Origin: Microbacterium oleivorans
GTDB lineage: Bacteria > Actinomycetota > Actinomycetes > Actinomycetales > Microbacteriaceae
Reading direction: 5' to 3'
DNA: 64,000 bases
NCBI RefSeq assembly: GCF_013389665.1
Contig: NZ_CP058316.1
Coordinates: 2,170,001-2,234,000 of the forward strand
How positions within the stretch are numbered: the first letter of the stretch is position 1; each line of letters begins with the position of its first letter. Positions 41,839 through 50,136 of this stretch are shown one piece after another. The position numbers and the translations under genes were made by a program. Under the pieces are notes generated by a model. That model made no database searches, was not told the origin of the DNA, and saw only the letters and a list, made by a program, of their open reading frames with translations.

Positions 41839-43316
41839 CCGCGGTGGCCGCGCCCGCCGTCACCGCGGGCAGGGGTGGGGTCGAGGCGCCGCGCGCAGCG
41901 GCATCCGGCCGGCTCGCGTGGCTGCGCGAGCGGGGAATGGGGGCCTCGGTGCTCGTCTCGGCGATCTCGGGCGGTTTCGGGGTGCTGCTGATCGCGGCCA
42001 CCGGTCTCATCGGAGCCTGGCTGCTGGCCGATCCCTATCTCGGTGGGGGAGACACGGTCGCGGCGGTGGTGGCCATCCTGAGCGTGCTGCTGGTGGCCGT
42101 GGCCGTGTACGTCGCCGCGATCGTCACCGCCAACACGTTCGCCACGATCGTCGCGGGCCGCACCCGGCAGATCGCGCTCCTGCGCCTGATCGGCGCCTCG
42201 GCCCGCTCGCAGCGTGCTCAGATCGCGCGGCAGGGGCTGGTCGTCGGCGCGATCGGCGCGGTGCTCGGACTCGTCGGCGGCACCGCGGCGGCCATGATCC
42301 TGCAGTGGGCGGCGGATGCGGCCTGGGGCATCGACGTGGACTACAGCGTCGTTCAGCCGATCCTGCTGGCACCCGCCGTCATCGTCGCGCTGACCACGTG
42401 GATGGCGGCGTGGGCGGGGTCGCGGCGGGTGCTCGAGGTCACACCGCTCGCAGCCCTGTCGGGCGCTGCCCCCCGCACGGCGGGGGAAGCCGCCGGCCGT
42501 ACGCCGCGGCGGGTCGCGGCGATCGCGCTCTTCGCCGTCGGAGCGGCGCTGCTCGCGCTCGGGATCCTCGCCGGGTTCGTGACGCCGCTCGGTGTCGTCA
42601 TCGCCTTCCTGGGTGGCCTGGCCTCGTTCACCGGTCTCAGCCTCGGCGCGACGCTCGTGATGCCGCCGCTGCTGCGCGCGACCGGACGCCTGTTCGGTCG
42701 ATCGGCCGCGGCCCGCCTGGCGGCGGAGAACGCGCTGCGGTATCCGGAGCGATCGAGCCGCATGGCCATCGGAGTGGTGATGGGGGTCACGCTCGTGACG
42801 ATGTTCGCCGTCGCCACCGAGTCGGTCAAGGGCGTCATGGCGGCCTCGGGGGGCGGCGAGGTCGCCCCCGAGATGGCGCAGCTGCTCGACACGTTCAGCG
42901 CGGTCATGATGGCGCTGGTCGGCGTGTCGGCGGTCATCGCCGCGGTCGGCCTGGTGAATCTCCTCACGATCGGCGTCGTGCAGCGCACGCGCGAGCTCGG
43001 GCTGCTGCGAGCACTCGGTCTGACGGGGCGGCAGGTCCGCGCGATGGTGCTCTTCGAGGCGGCGCACGTGACCATCACGGCCGTCGTGTTCGGCCTCGTG
43101 CTCGGGATCGCGTACGGCTGGGCCGCCGCGCAGTCGCTCCTCGGCTCGGTGCAGGTTCCGCCGCTGTGGTCGTCACCGACCTTCGTGCTCCCCGGCATCC
43201 CCTGGCTCATCGTCGCGGGCGTCGTCGCGGCCACCGCGGTGCTGACGCTCGTCGCGGCCGTCGTGCCCACCCGGCTGGCGACGCGCGTCTCACCGGTCGA
43301 GGCGCTCGCCGACTGA
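41835..43316 (+). CDS. FtsX-like ABC permease
   Basis: A 493-residue membrane protein with about eight hydrophobic helices arranged as two FtsX-like halves separated by short loops, not a large extracytoplasmic domain. FATIVAGRTRQIALLRLIGASARSQRAQI near 105-130 and VVQRTRELGLLRALGLTGRQVRAMV near 380-405 are the two coupling regions, each with the RxxELxLLRAxG signature. The GTG start overlaps the ATPase stop by four bases. It lies behind a NarL-type two-component system, a pairing common for antibiotic- or envelope-stress exporters. Confidence 0.9.
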   Translation: MTAVAAPAVTAGRGGVEAPRAAASGRLAWLRERGMGASVLVSAISGGFGVLLIAATGLIGAWLLADPYLGGGDTVAAVVAILSVLLVAVAVYVAAIVTANTFATIVAGRTRQIALLRLIGASARSQRAQIARQGLVVGAIGAVLGLVGGTAAAMILQWAADAAWGIDVDYSVVQPILLAPAVIVALTTWMAAWAGSRRVLEVTPLAALSGAAPRTAGEAAGRTPRRVAAIALFAVGAALLALGILAGFVTPLGVVIAFLGGLASFTGLSLGATLVMPPLLRATGRLFGRSAAARLAAENALRYPERSSRMAIGVVMGVTLVTMFAVATESVKGVMAASGGGEVAPEMAQLLDTFSAVMMALVGVSAVIAAVGLVNLLTIGVVQRTRELGLLRALGLTGRQVRAMVLFEAAHVTITAVVFGLVLGIAYGWAAAQSLLGSVQVPPLWSSPTFVLPGIPWLIVAGVVAATAVLTLVAAVVPTRLATRVSPVEALAD

Positions 43317-43346
43317 GGAGCGGGCAGAGCGGGGTCCGGTCCGCCG

Positions 43347-43901
43347 TCACCGACGGACGAGCCGGACCTCGCTGATCGTCGCACCCCAGCCCGTGTCGTC
43401 CTTGGCGGCGCCGTCGGGGCGGAACCCGTTGCGGGCGTAGAACGCCCGGGCGCGCGGGTTGTCGGCGAGCACCCAGAGAGACGCGGGTCCGCGGCCGATC
43501 GCGGCATCCAGGAGTGCCCGGCCCGCCCCCGAACCGTGATGGGCGGCGAGCACGTAGATCGCGTACAGCTCGCGCGGTGTCGGCGGCGCGTCGTCGCGCG
43601 AGGGTCCGCTGACGGCCCACCCCACGATCTCGCCCGCGTGGACGGCGACCCAGGTGGCGACCGGGCCGGGCTCCGACGCCGCAGCGCGACCCTCGGTCGG
43701 CGCGCCGTCGCCGCCGCCGTACGGGAGCTGCTCGTGCTCGAGCGACTCGGCGCGCGTGCGGGTCAGTCGCTCCTCGTCGAGGCGGTCGAGGATGCTCTGC
43801 GGCATCCGGCCCGTATAGGCCTCGCGCCACGCCTGCACATGCACGTGCGCGATGCCCGCGGCGTCGGCGGGAACGGCCCGTCGCACCGCCACGGCGGTCA
43901 T
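43347..43901 (-). CDS. GNAT-family N-acetyltransferase
   Basis: A 184-residue acyl-CoA-dependent acetyltransferase. The opening VRRAVPADAAGIAHVHVQAWREAYTGRMP is common to GNATs of the YkkB/ElaA-like Trp-containing group. HHGSGAGRALLDAAI near 128 is the pyrophosphate-binding Q/RxxGxG/A loop, with VLADNPRARAFYARNGF near 150 the acceptor helix and strand. Acetyl acceptor unknown. The ATG at 43901 overlaps the stop of the gene before it by four bases. Confidence 0.88.
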   Translation of the reverse strand: MTAVAVRRAVPADAAGIAHVHVQAWREAYTGRMPQSILDRLDEERLTRTRAESLEHEQLPYGGGDGAPTEGRAAASEPGPVATWVAVHAGEIVGWAVSGPSRDDAPPTPRELYAIYVLAAHHGSGAGRALLDAAIGRGPASLWVLADNPRARAFYARNGFRPDGAAKDDTGWGATISEVRLVRR

Positions 43902-44461
43902 TCGAGCGGCGCGGCGGTTCCCGTGCCGGCCCCGGTGCCCGCGTCGGGCTCGGCAGCGGGGTCGAAGGCCCAGGTCGGCGCGACCTGCCGCAGCCGCGCG
44001 GCGCGCCACTGCCACGTCGTCCACAGCACGGGCCAGAGCACGGGTGCCGCGAGGCCGCCGATCACGAGCCGCTCGCGCCACAGCGTGCGGCCGGGATCGC
44101 CGGGAGCGGGCGAGACCGCCATCTGGTGGTCCCACACGTCGAGCACCGAGAGGGGGCCCGTCAACGGGATGCCGCTGTCGCGCAGGATCCGCACCGGGTC
44201 GCCGCCGGGCGCATCCGCCCGCCGCTCCTCGAGGTATCGGTCCGAGACGTGGATCAGCTGGCGTCCGATCGGAAGCCCGAGCGCGCTCAGCTGGACGGGG
44301 ACGTCGGCCCCGGGCTCGAGCGAGGTCGGCATCCCCTCCGTCGCGAGGGGTTCCATGCCCATGAGCGGTGCGTACAGCTCGGCGAGGGCCCGCGGAGAGT
44401 GCAGGGCGCGCCAGGCGGCGTCGGCGTCGCAGTCGAGCACGAGCTTCTGGAGGATGCGCAT
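43898..44461 (-). CDS. SRPBCC-like hypothetical protein
   Basis: A 187-residue protein. LQKLVLDCDADAAWRALHSPRALAELYAP at the start and VWDHQMAVSPAPGDPGRTLWRERLVIGG near 108 resemble the first helix and the beta-strands of SRPBCC/START-like ligand-binding folds, and the LWPVLWTTWQWRAARLRQ helix fits the long C-terminal helix of the fold. The C-terminal twenty residues are low in complexity. No catalytic residues can be named. CAGACT ends six bases before the ATG. It is coupled to the GNAT gene by a four-base overlap. Confidence 0.6.
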   Translation of the reverse strand: MRILQKLVLDCDADAAWRALHSPRALAELYAPLMGMEPLATEGMPTSLEPGADVPVQLSALGLPIGRQLIHVSDRYLEERRADAPGGDPVRILRDSGIPLTGPLSVLDVWDHQMAVSPAPGDPGRTLWRERLVIGGLAAPVLWPVLWTTWQWRAARLRQVAPTWAFDPAAEPDAGTGAGTGTAAPLE

Positions 44462-44481
44462 GCGCCCAGTCTGCCCCGTCG

Positions 44482-44487
44482 TAGGCT
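44482..44487 (+). promoter_or_regulatory. Leaderless -10 element of the ComB-like gene
   Basis: TAGGCT lies six bases before the ATG at 44494, in the 32-base divergent gap. The opposite gene has CAGACT at 44468-44473, so two divergent leaderless starts may be packed into this short gap. Confidence 0.55.
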
Positions 44488-44493
44488 GATCGG

Positions 44494-45177
44494 ATGCCGT
44501 CGCCCGCCGCAGGTTCGCCGTTCGACCAGTCCCGCTACCAGGTGCGGCTGGACTGGGGCCGTGCCGGGCTCGAGCGCCTGGCCCCCGCAGACGTCGTCGT
44601 CGTGGTCGATGTCGTGGGCCCGTCGTCCGCGGTCGCGGCGCGGATCGCCGCGGGTGCCGAGGTCGCTCTGGCGGAGCTCGAGGCGGAGCGCGACGGTGGC
44701 GCGATCGCTGCCGCCGCCGCGGCATCCGGATCGCTCGTGCTGCTGGGCTGCCTCCGCAACGCCGGCGCCGTGGCCGACGCCGTGCTCGGCGAGCAGCAGC
44801 GCCGCGGCGCGCGCACGAGCATCGCGGTCATCGCCGCCGGCGAGCAGCGGACGGCCGCCGCCTTCGACGGGTCGGAGGGGCGTCCCGCGCCGGTCGACGC
44901 CGTCGAGCTGCGCTTCGCCGTCGAGGACCTGCTGGGCGCCGGGGCGGTCGTCGACGCCCTCTCGCGGCGAGGCCTCGACCACACCTCGCCCGAGGCCGCG
45001 GCGGCCTGCGAGGCGGCGCGCGGGCTCGGCGGCGCCGTGCGCCATCTGCTCACCGCCAGCGGCTCCGGGCAGGAGCTCATCGCGGCCGGGCGCCGCGACG
45101 AGATCCTCGCCGCCGCGCAGCTCGACGTCGACGCGGCCGTCCCGACGCTCCGCGACGGGGTGTTCACCGTGGCCTGA
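44494..45177 (+). CDS. ComB-like 2-phosphosulfolactate phosphatase family protein
   Basis: A 227-residue protein of the ComB fold. The signature blocks are VVVVDVVGPSSAVAARIAAGA near 36-55 (the usual DVLRATT stretch), GSLVLLGCLRNAGAVADAV near 82-100, VAVIAAGEQR near 113, VEDLLGAGAVVDAL near 140 and the ending GRRDEILAAAQLD...VPTLRDGVF. ComB makes sulfolactate in methanogens; in bacteria members often act on other phosphates. The catalytic region DVLRA is changed here (DVVGP), so activity on phosphosulfolactate is doubtful. No coenzyme M genes are nearby. Confidence 0.75.
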   Translation: MPSPAAGSPFDQSRYQVRLDWGRAGLERLAPADVVVVVDVVGPSSAVAARIAAGAEVALAELEAERDGGAIAAAAAASGSLVLLGCLRNAGAVADAVLGEQQRRGARTSIAVIAAGEQRTAAAFDGSEGRPAPVDAVELRFAVEDLLGAGAVVDALSRRGLDHTSPEAAAACEAARGLGGAVRHLLTASGSGQELIAAGRRDEILAAAQLDVDAAVPTLRDGVFTVA

Positions 45178-45218
45178 CGCGCCGAGTCCTCACCTGCCGA
45201 CCGCCGCCCCGGGTCCGC

Positions 45219-45707
45219 TCAACGCGGGGTCGCGGCGGCTCGCCGGTCGGCGGCCGAGATGTCGCGACGCACCCACCGGAACAGATAGCGCTCGTCGTAC
45301 GACGATGCGCACGAGCGACAGGATGCCGCCCGCGTCGGACGGCGGTGACGGTAGGCGACGTGGCCGGCGGGGCAGTGGCCGATCCAGGGTGCGAGCTCCA
45401 CGGCGGTCTCACCGCGGTGAGTCGTGCCGCCGACGTAGCCGAGGTCGCGGGCGATGCGCAGCCACTCCCGGCCGTGACCGGCGGTGGGGCCGGCGAGGGC
45501 GTGGCCCACCTCGTGCAACAGGGTCTGGTGGTTCTCGTCGTCGTCGAAGCGGGCGGCGAGATACCGCGAGACGCTGATGCAGCGGCGGGTGTAGTCGCAC
45601 TGGCCGGCGCGGCGCTTGGCGTTGTCGAAACGGAAGGTCCACGAGTCGTCCAGGTGCGTGGCGATGAGTGCCTCGGCCCAGACGCGGACCCGATCGAGAT
45701 CGCTCAT
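45219..45707 (-). CDS. SprT-like zinc metallopeptidase-domain protein
   Basis: A 162-residue SprT-like protein. The motif HEVGH is at 65-69 and a third potential ligand, His78, lies in GHGREW. A C-terminal zinc ribbon (GHCPAGH near 110, CRSCAS near 130) completes the family pattern. Eukaryotic Spartan repairs DNA-protein crosslinks; bacterial SprT-like proteins are mostly uncharacterised. The TAGCGT -10 element seven bases before the ATG supports the start. Confidence 0.85.
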   Translation of the reverse strand: MSDLDRVRVWAEALIATHLDDSWTFRFDNAKRRAGQCDYTRRCISVSRYLAARFDDDENHQTLLHEVGHALAGPTAGHGREWLRIARDLGYVGGTTHRGETAVELAPWIGHCPAGHVAYRHRRPTRAASCRSCASSYDERYLFRWVRRDISAADRRAAATPR

Positions 45708-45714
45708 GACGTCG

Positions 45715-45720
45715 ACGCTA
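45715..45720 (-). promoter_or_regulatory. Leaderless -10 element of the SprT-like gene
   Basis: On the minus strand TAGCGT lies seven bases before the ATG at 45707, just past the stop of the next minus-strand gene. Confidence 0.5.
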
Positions 45721-45750
45721 CGCGCGGGGTGGGACAGGGCCGCTGCCGGT

Positions 45751-46275
45751 TCAGCCGGCCACGCTCGCGCGCGACCGACGCTCCGCAGCGTCGACGGCGA
45801 GCAGGGTCGACTCGAGCTGATCCTCGGACGCGCCGCTCTCCTGCCGGAGGAACAGGGCGCGCTTGAAGTCGGTGCGGGCGGCGGCGTAGTCGGCGGCGTC
45901 GTACGATACCTTGCCGCGGTGCTGGAACGCGAACGCGGCCAGCGCCGGCCAGTTCTGCCCCTCCGCCTCTTCCGCGCACGTCGTCAGCTCCTGGATCGCC
46001 GCGGCGTAGGCGCCGCGATGCTGCAGGATCGTCGCGTGGAGCACGCGCGCGCGCAGCAGGTCCTTGCGTGTGCCGCCCATACGCGCCACGCGCACCGCCT
46101 GCTCGGCGACGACGAGACCCTCGTCGAGGCGGTCGAGGACCTTCAGCAGCCAGACGCGCTCGAGGAGGGCGGGCAGGCTGCGCTGCTCGCCGATCTCGTC
46201 GAGGCGCTCGACGCACTGCTCCGGGTCGACGATCTCCCGCAGCGTGTCCGGGTCGTACCCGAGGATGTAGCCCAC
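45751..46275 (-). CDS. Helical-repeat (TPR-like) hypothetical protein
   Basis: A 174-residue, largely helical protein. Repeating helix pairs such as LLERVWLLKVLDRLDEGLVVAEQA, DLLRARVLHATILQHRGAYAAAIQ and ALAAFAFQHRGKVSYDAADYAAARTDFKRAL have the small-residue and aromatic spacing of tetratricopeptide repeats, so a protein-protein interaction role is likely. No partner can be named. The GTG at 46275 is chosen because GGAGGGGG precedes it. It lies between a SprT-like gene and a methyltransferase-like gene, all on the minus strand. Confidence 0.7.
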   Translation of the reverse strand: MGYILGYDPDTLREIVDPEQCVERLDEIGEQRSLPALLERVWLLKVLDRLDEGLVVAEQAVRVARMGGTRKDLLRARVLHATILQHRGAYAAAIQELTTCAEEAEGQNWPALAAFAFQHRGKVSYDAADYAAARTDFKRALFLRQESGASEDQLESTLLAVDAAERRSRASVAG

Positions 46276-46353
46276 CGTCGCCCCCTCCGCGATTCGAGAA
46301 CGGTGTATCCCAGTCTGGACCGAACCGGCGCCACCCCCCGGCCGCCGCGCCGA

Positions 46354-47217
46354 TCAGCGCTCGAAGACGGATGACGCGGGCTTGGGCGAGGGCGTCGCGT
46401 CTGCGTCGGTGGCGATGCGCGCGCCGCGCGCGAACTCGTCGATCTCGGCCCCCTGGGCCACCTTCGCGGGGAAGGGCCCCGCGGCCATGAGTCGTGGCAG
46501 CCATTCCGAGGGGAGCGGCGATGCGGAGGCCGCGATGACGATGTTGCCGAACCGGCGCCCCTTGAGCAGCTGCACCTCGGCCAGCAGCAGCACCTCGGGG
46601 AGCACCTCGCGCACGGTCGCCACCTGACGCCGCGCGAAGGCCAGGCCGGCGCCGTCGGCGACGTTGACCAGCAGCACGCCGGCGGGATCGAGCAGCCGTG
46701 CGATCGAGCGGTAGTACTCCACCGTGGTCAGGTGGGCGGGTGTCTGCGCGCCGGCGAACACGTCCGAGACGACCAGGTCGGCGGCTCCGGTCAGCCCCGG
46801 GGGGAGCTTCTCGGCCACGGTGCGCGCGTCGCCGATGCGCACCCGGACCTGCGCCCCTCGCGGCAGCGGCAGGGCCTCGCGGACGAGGTCGACCAGCGGC
46901 TGCTCGAGCTCGATGACCTGCTGCCGTGAGCCCGGACGGGTGTGGGCGATGTAGCGGGGGAGCGTCAGGGCGCCGGCGCCGAGATGGACGGCGGTCAGCG
47001 GTTGCCCCGGCATCCGCAGCCGGTCGATCACGGCCGCCATCCGCGCGATGTACTCGAAGTGCAGGTGCGTGGGGTCGTCGAGGTCGACGTGCGACTGGGG
47101 CGTGCCGTCGACGTCGAGCTCGTAGCCCGAGGTGAAGCCGCTGGGCACGATGCGCGCGATCGTGCCGTCCGACAGGCGGGCCTGCGGACCGGACTCCTCC
47201 ACGCGCGCTCGAGCCAT
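46354..47217 (-). CDS. Spermidine synthase-like methyltransferase-fold protein
   Basis: A 287-residue protein of the spermidine synthase (polyamine aminopropyltransferase-like) family. VHLGAGALTLPRYIAHTRPGS near 75-95 is the nucleotide-binding loop, VIELEQPLVDLVREAL its second strand, and DLVVSDVFAGAQTPAHLTTVEYY near 148-170 the catalytic loop. The N-terminal beta-domain is short, as in the actinobacterial 'fused MFS/spermidine synthase' relatives without the membrane half. Actual aminopropyl transfer is uncertain. TAGCGT stands six bases before the ATG. Confidence 0.78.
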   Translation of the reverse strand: MARARVEESGPQARLSDGTIARIVPSGFTSGYELDVDGTPQSHVDLDDPTHLHFEYIARMAAVIDRLRMPGQPLTAVHLGAGALTLPRYIAHTRPGSRQQVIELEQPLVDLVREALPLPRGAQVRVRIGDARTVAEKLPPGLTGAADLVVSDVFAGAQTPAHLTTVEYYRSIARLLDPAGVLLVNVADGAGLAFARRQVATVREVLPEVLLLAEVQLLKGRRFGNIVIAASASPLPSEWLPRLMAAGPFPAKVAQGAEIDEFARGARIATDADATPSPKPASSVFER

Positions 47218-47223
47218 TCCCCC

Positions 47224-47229
47224 ACGCTA
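47224..47229 (-). promoter_or_regulatory. Leaderless -10 element of the spermidine synthase-like gene
   Basis: On the minus strand TAGCGT lies six bases before the ATG at 47217, in the divergent gap to the peptide importer operon. Confidence 0.55.
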
Positions 47230-47281
47230 TCGGCCTCCGGTGCACCGATCTGCGCAGTCGAAACACGATCGAGACATCGAT

Positions 47282-47326
47282 GTAATGACTTCGAGCCTCC
47301 GGCCCGTATAGGTTCGGACGCATTAC
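47282..47326 (+). promoter_or_regulatory. Promoter region of the second peptide-type importer
   Basis: ATGACT (47285-47290), 16 bases, then TATAGG (47307-47312) form a plausible sigma-A-type promoter, and the leader then holds a ribosome-binding site (AAAGGGA) before the ATG at 47379. The promoter is enclosed by the inverted repeat GTAATG (47282-47287) and CATTAC (47321-47326), which could be a regulator site. Confidence 0.45.
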
Positions 47327-47378
47327 CTCGGAGCGCGCCGCGGTGTGCCCGCTCCGGACCTCAGAAAGGGACACCCCC

Positions 47379-49052
47379 ATGCTCTCCACTCCTCGGAAGC
47401 GCGCGCTCGCGGGTCTGGCGGTGGTCGCCGTCGGCGCCCTCGCCCTCTCGGCGTGCACCAGCCAGCGCGGAGGTGGCGGCGAGACCGACGCCGCGACCGA
47501 CGTCGACGGCACATTCGTGTTCGCGGCATCCGCCGACCCGGCCAGCCTCGACCCCGCCTTCGCGCAGGACGGCGAGACCTTCCGCGTCTCGCGTCAGATC
47601 TTCGAGGGTCTCGTGGGCACCGAGCCCGGCACGGCCGACCCCGCGCCGCTGCTCGCGGAGAGCTGGGAGTCCTCCGAGGACGGACTCACCCACACGTTCC
47701 AGCTGAAGGAGGGCGTGACCTTCCACGACGGCACCGCGTTCGACGCCGAGGCGGTGTGCGCGAACTTCGACCGCTGGTACAACTGGACGGGCCTGGCCGC
47801 GAGCGAGGCGCTGTCGTACTACTACGGAAAGCTCTTCCGCGGCTACGTCGACAGCCCCGACACCGCGGTGTACGACTCCTGCTCCGCCGACGGCGAGCTC
47901 GAGGCGACCGTGCAGCTGAAGCAGCCCTTCGCCGGGTTCATCCCCGCCCTGTCGCTGCCGGCCTTCGCGATGCAGAGCCCCGCAGCCCTCGAGGAGTACG
48001 GTGCCGACGAGATCGGCGGCACCGAGGAGGCGCCCTCGCTGTCGGAGTACGGTGCGGGTCACCCGACCGGCACCGGTCCCTACAAGTTCGACGAGTGGTC
48101 GCCGGGCGAGGAGCTCACGCTCTCGGCCTACGACGAGTACTGGGGCGAGTCGGGTCAGGTCGACCAGATCATCTTCCGCGTCATCGATGACCCGACCGCG
48201 CGCCGTCAGGCGCTCGAGGCCGGTTCGATCGACGGCTACGACCTGGTCGGCCCCGCCGACACGGCCGCTCTCGAGGACGCCGGCTACACGATGGTCTCGC
48301 GCCCGCCGTTCACGATCCTCTACCTCGCGTTCAACCAGGCCCAGCCCGAGCTGCAGGACGTCCGCGTGCGCCAGGCGCTGTCGCACGCGATCGACAAGGA
48401 GGCCCTCATCACGCAGGTCCTCCCCGAGGGCACCGAGGTCGCGACGCAGTTCATGCCCGACACGGTCAACGGGTACAACCCCGACGTGACGACCTACGAG
48501 TACGACCCCGAGCAGGCGCGCGCGCTGCTCGCCGAGGCCGGCTACACCGCCGACAACCCGCTGACGCTGACCTTCAACTACCCGGTCAACGTCTCGCGTC
48601 CCTACATGCCGGACCCCGAGCAGATCGCCACGGTCATCTCGACGCAGCTGACCGAGGTCGGGGTGCAGCTGACGGCCCAGACGGATGCCTGGAGCCCGGA
48701 CTACCTCGACAAGATCACCGGCACGCCCGATCACGGCATCCACCTGCTCGGGTGGACGGGTGACTACAACGACACCGACAACTTCGTCGGCGTGTTCTTC
48801 GGGGCGCAGTCGGCCGAGTGGGGCTTCGACAACCCGGAGCTGTTCGCGGCGCTGAACGAGGCCCGCGGCATCCCGAACCTCGACGAGCAGACCGAGCTCT
48901 ACGAGCAGATCAACGAGCAGGTCGCCGAGTTCATCCCCGGTGTCCCGCTGGCCCACCCGGCCCCGACGCTGGCATTCGACCCGCGCGTCGAGAGCTACCC
49001 GGCCAGCCCGGTCAACGACGAGGTGTTCACCGGCATCGTGCTGACCGAGTGA
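47379..49052 (+). CDS. Family 5 ABC substrate-binding lipoprotein
   Basis: Peptide/opine/nickel-type binding lipoprotein, 557 residues; lipobox LSAC with Cys26 follows a clear signal peptide. TFVFAASADPASLDPAF near 46 and the VRVRQALSHAIDKEALI block near 335 are family-typical. The closing domain carries LGWTGDYNDTDNFVG near 450, typical of DppA/OppA-like proteins; the high acidity is normal for secreted actinobacterial proteins. It has a strong promoter region and is separated from its permease genes by a GC-rich hairpin. It is distinct from the 5018 protein. Confidence 0.9.
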   Translation: MLSTPRKRALAGLAVVAVGALALSACTSQRGGGGETDAATDVDGTFVFAASADPASLDPAFAQDGETFRVSRQIFEGLVGTEPGTADPAPLLAESWESSEDGLTHTFQLKEGVTFHDGTAFDAEAVCANFDRWYNWTGLAASEALSYYYGKLFRGYVDSPDTAVYDSCSADGELEATVQLKQPFAGFIPALSLPAFAMQSPAALEEYGADEIGGTEEAPSLSEYGAGHPTGTGPYKFDEWSPGEELTLSAYDEYWGESGQVDQIIFRVIDDPTARRQALEAGSIDGYDLVGPADTAALEDAGYTMVSRPPFTILYLAFNQAQPELQDVRVRQALSHAIDKEALITQVLPEGTEVATQFMPDTVNGYNPDVTTYEYDPEQARALLAEAGYTADNPLTLTFNYPVNVSRPYMPDPEQIATVISTQLTEVGVQLTAQTDAWSPDYLDKITGTPDHGIHLLGWTGDYNDTDNFVGVFFGAQSAEWGFDNPELFAALNEARGIPNLDEQTELYEQINEQVAEFIPGVPLAHPAPTLAFDPRVESYPASPVNDEVFTGIVLTE

Positions 49053-49068
49053 CGCTCCGCTGATCCAC

Positions 49069-49107
49069 GCGGGGCGGGCCACCGCCTCGGGCGCGAGCCC
49101 GCCCCGC
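49069..49107 (+). terminator. Strong intra-operon hairpin after the binding-protein gene
   Basis: GCGGGGCGGGC (49069-49079) and GCCCGCCCCGC (49097-49107) form a perfect 11-bp stem with a 17-base loop. There is no T-run. Its position between binding-protein and permease genes suggests an attenuator or mRNA-stabilising structure that leaves more binding protein than permease. Confidence 0.6.
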
Positions 49108-49131
49108 ACTCCTCGACCGAAAGATTCCGCG

Positions 49132-50136
49132 TTGCTGCGAACCATCGGCCACCGGCTGCTCCTGCTGATCCCCACCCTCCTCGGGCTCAGCATCCTTCTC
49201 TTCCTCTGGGTTCGCGCTCTTCCCGGCGGTCCTGCCGTCGCCCTTCTCGGCGAGAAGGCGACCCCCGCCGCCATCGAGCGCATCAACGAGCTCTACGGCT
49301 TCAACCGCCCCATCCTCGAGCAGTACGCCACCTACATGGGGCGCCTGCTCACCGGTGACTTCGGCTCCTCGATCGAGACCGGCCGTCCGGTCGTCGAGGA
49401 GTTCTTCCGCCGCTTCCCGGCGACGATCGAGCTCTCGATCGCCGCGCTCATCATCGCCGTCGGCATCGGCATCCCGCTCGGGTACCTCGCCGCGCGCCGG
49501 CACGGCCGCATCAGCGACCACCTCGCCGTCGTGCTGAGCCTCGTGGGCATCACGATCCCGGTGTTCTTCCTCGCGTTCATGCTGAAGTACGTCTTCGCGG
49601 TCCAGCTGGGCTGGCTGCCCTCGGACGGCCGGCAGAACCCGCGCATCGACGCCACCCATTACACGAACTTCTACGTGCTCGACGGTCTGATCACGGGGGA
49701 GTTCGACGCCGCCTGGGATGCCGTGCTGCACCTCGTCCTGCCCGCCCTCGCCCTCGGCACGATCCCGCTCGCGATCATCGTGCGCATCACGCGTGCGTCG
49801 GTGCTCGAGGTTCAGAACTCCGATTACGTACGCACCGGCCGGGCGAAGGGCATCGCCCGGCGCACGCTTCGCGGCCGCTTCATCCTCCGCAACGCCATGC
49901 TCCCCGTCGCCACCACCGTCGGGCTCCAGGTGGGTCTGCTGCTGGCGGGCGCGATCCTGACCGAGACCGTCTTCGCCTTCCCCGGCATCGGCTCGTTCCT
50001 CGCCCGCGCGATCACGGCCCGGGACTTCCCGGTGCTGCAGGGGTTCATCATCTTCATCGCGATCATCTACGCGCTCATCAACCTCATCGTCGATGTCTCG
50101 TACAGCCTGATCGACCCGAGAGTGAGGGTCTCATGA
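49132..50136 (+). CDS. ABC importer permease 1 (DppB-like)
   Basis: A 334-residue DppB-type permease starting with a TTG codon; homology begins directly there (LRTIGHRLLLLIPTLLGLSILLFLWVRALPGG), and no better in-frame ATG/GTG precedes it. LTGDFGSSIETGRPV near 78 is the family loop, and RTGRAKGIARRTLRGRFILRNAMLP near 230-255 the coupling motif. Six helices are predicted. It overlaps the next permease gene by four bases. Confidence 0.9.
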   Translation: MLRTIGHRLLLLIPTLLGLSILLFLWVRALPGGPAVALLGEKATPAAIERINELYGFNRPILEQYATYMGRLLTGDFGSSIETGRPVVEEFFRRFPATIELSIAALIIAVGIGIPLGYLAARRHGRISDHLAVVLSLVGITIPVFFLAFMLKYVFAVQLGWLPSDGRQNPRIDATHYTNFYVLDGLITGEFDAAWDAVLHLVLPALALGTIPLAIIVRITRASVLEVQNSDYVRTGRAKGIARRTLRGRFILRNAMLPVATTVGLQVGLLLAGAILTETVFAFPGIGSFLARAITARDFPVLQGFIIFIAIIYALINLIVDVSYSLIDPRVRVS

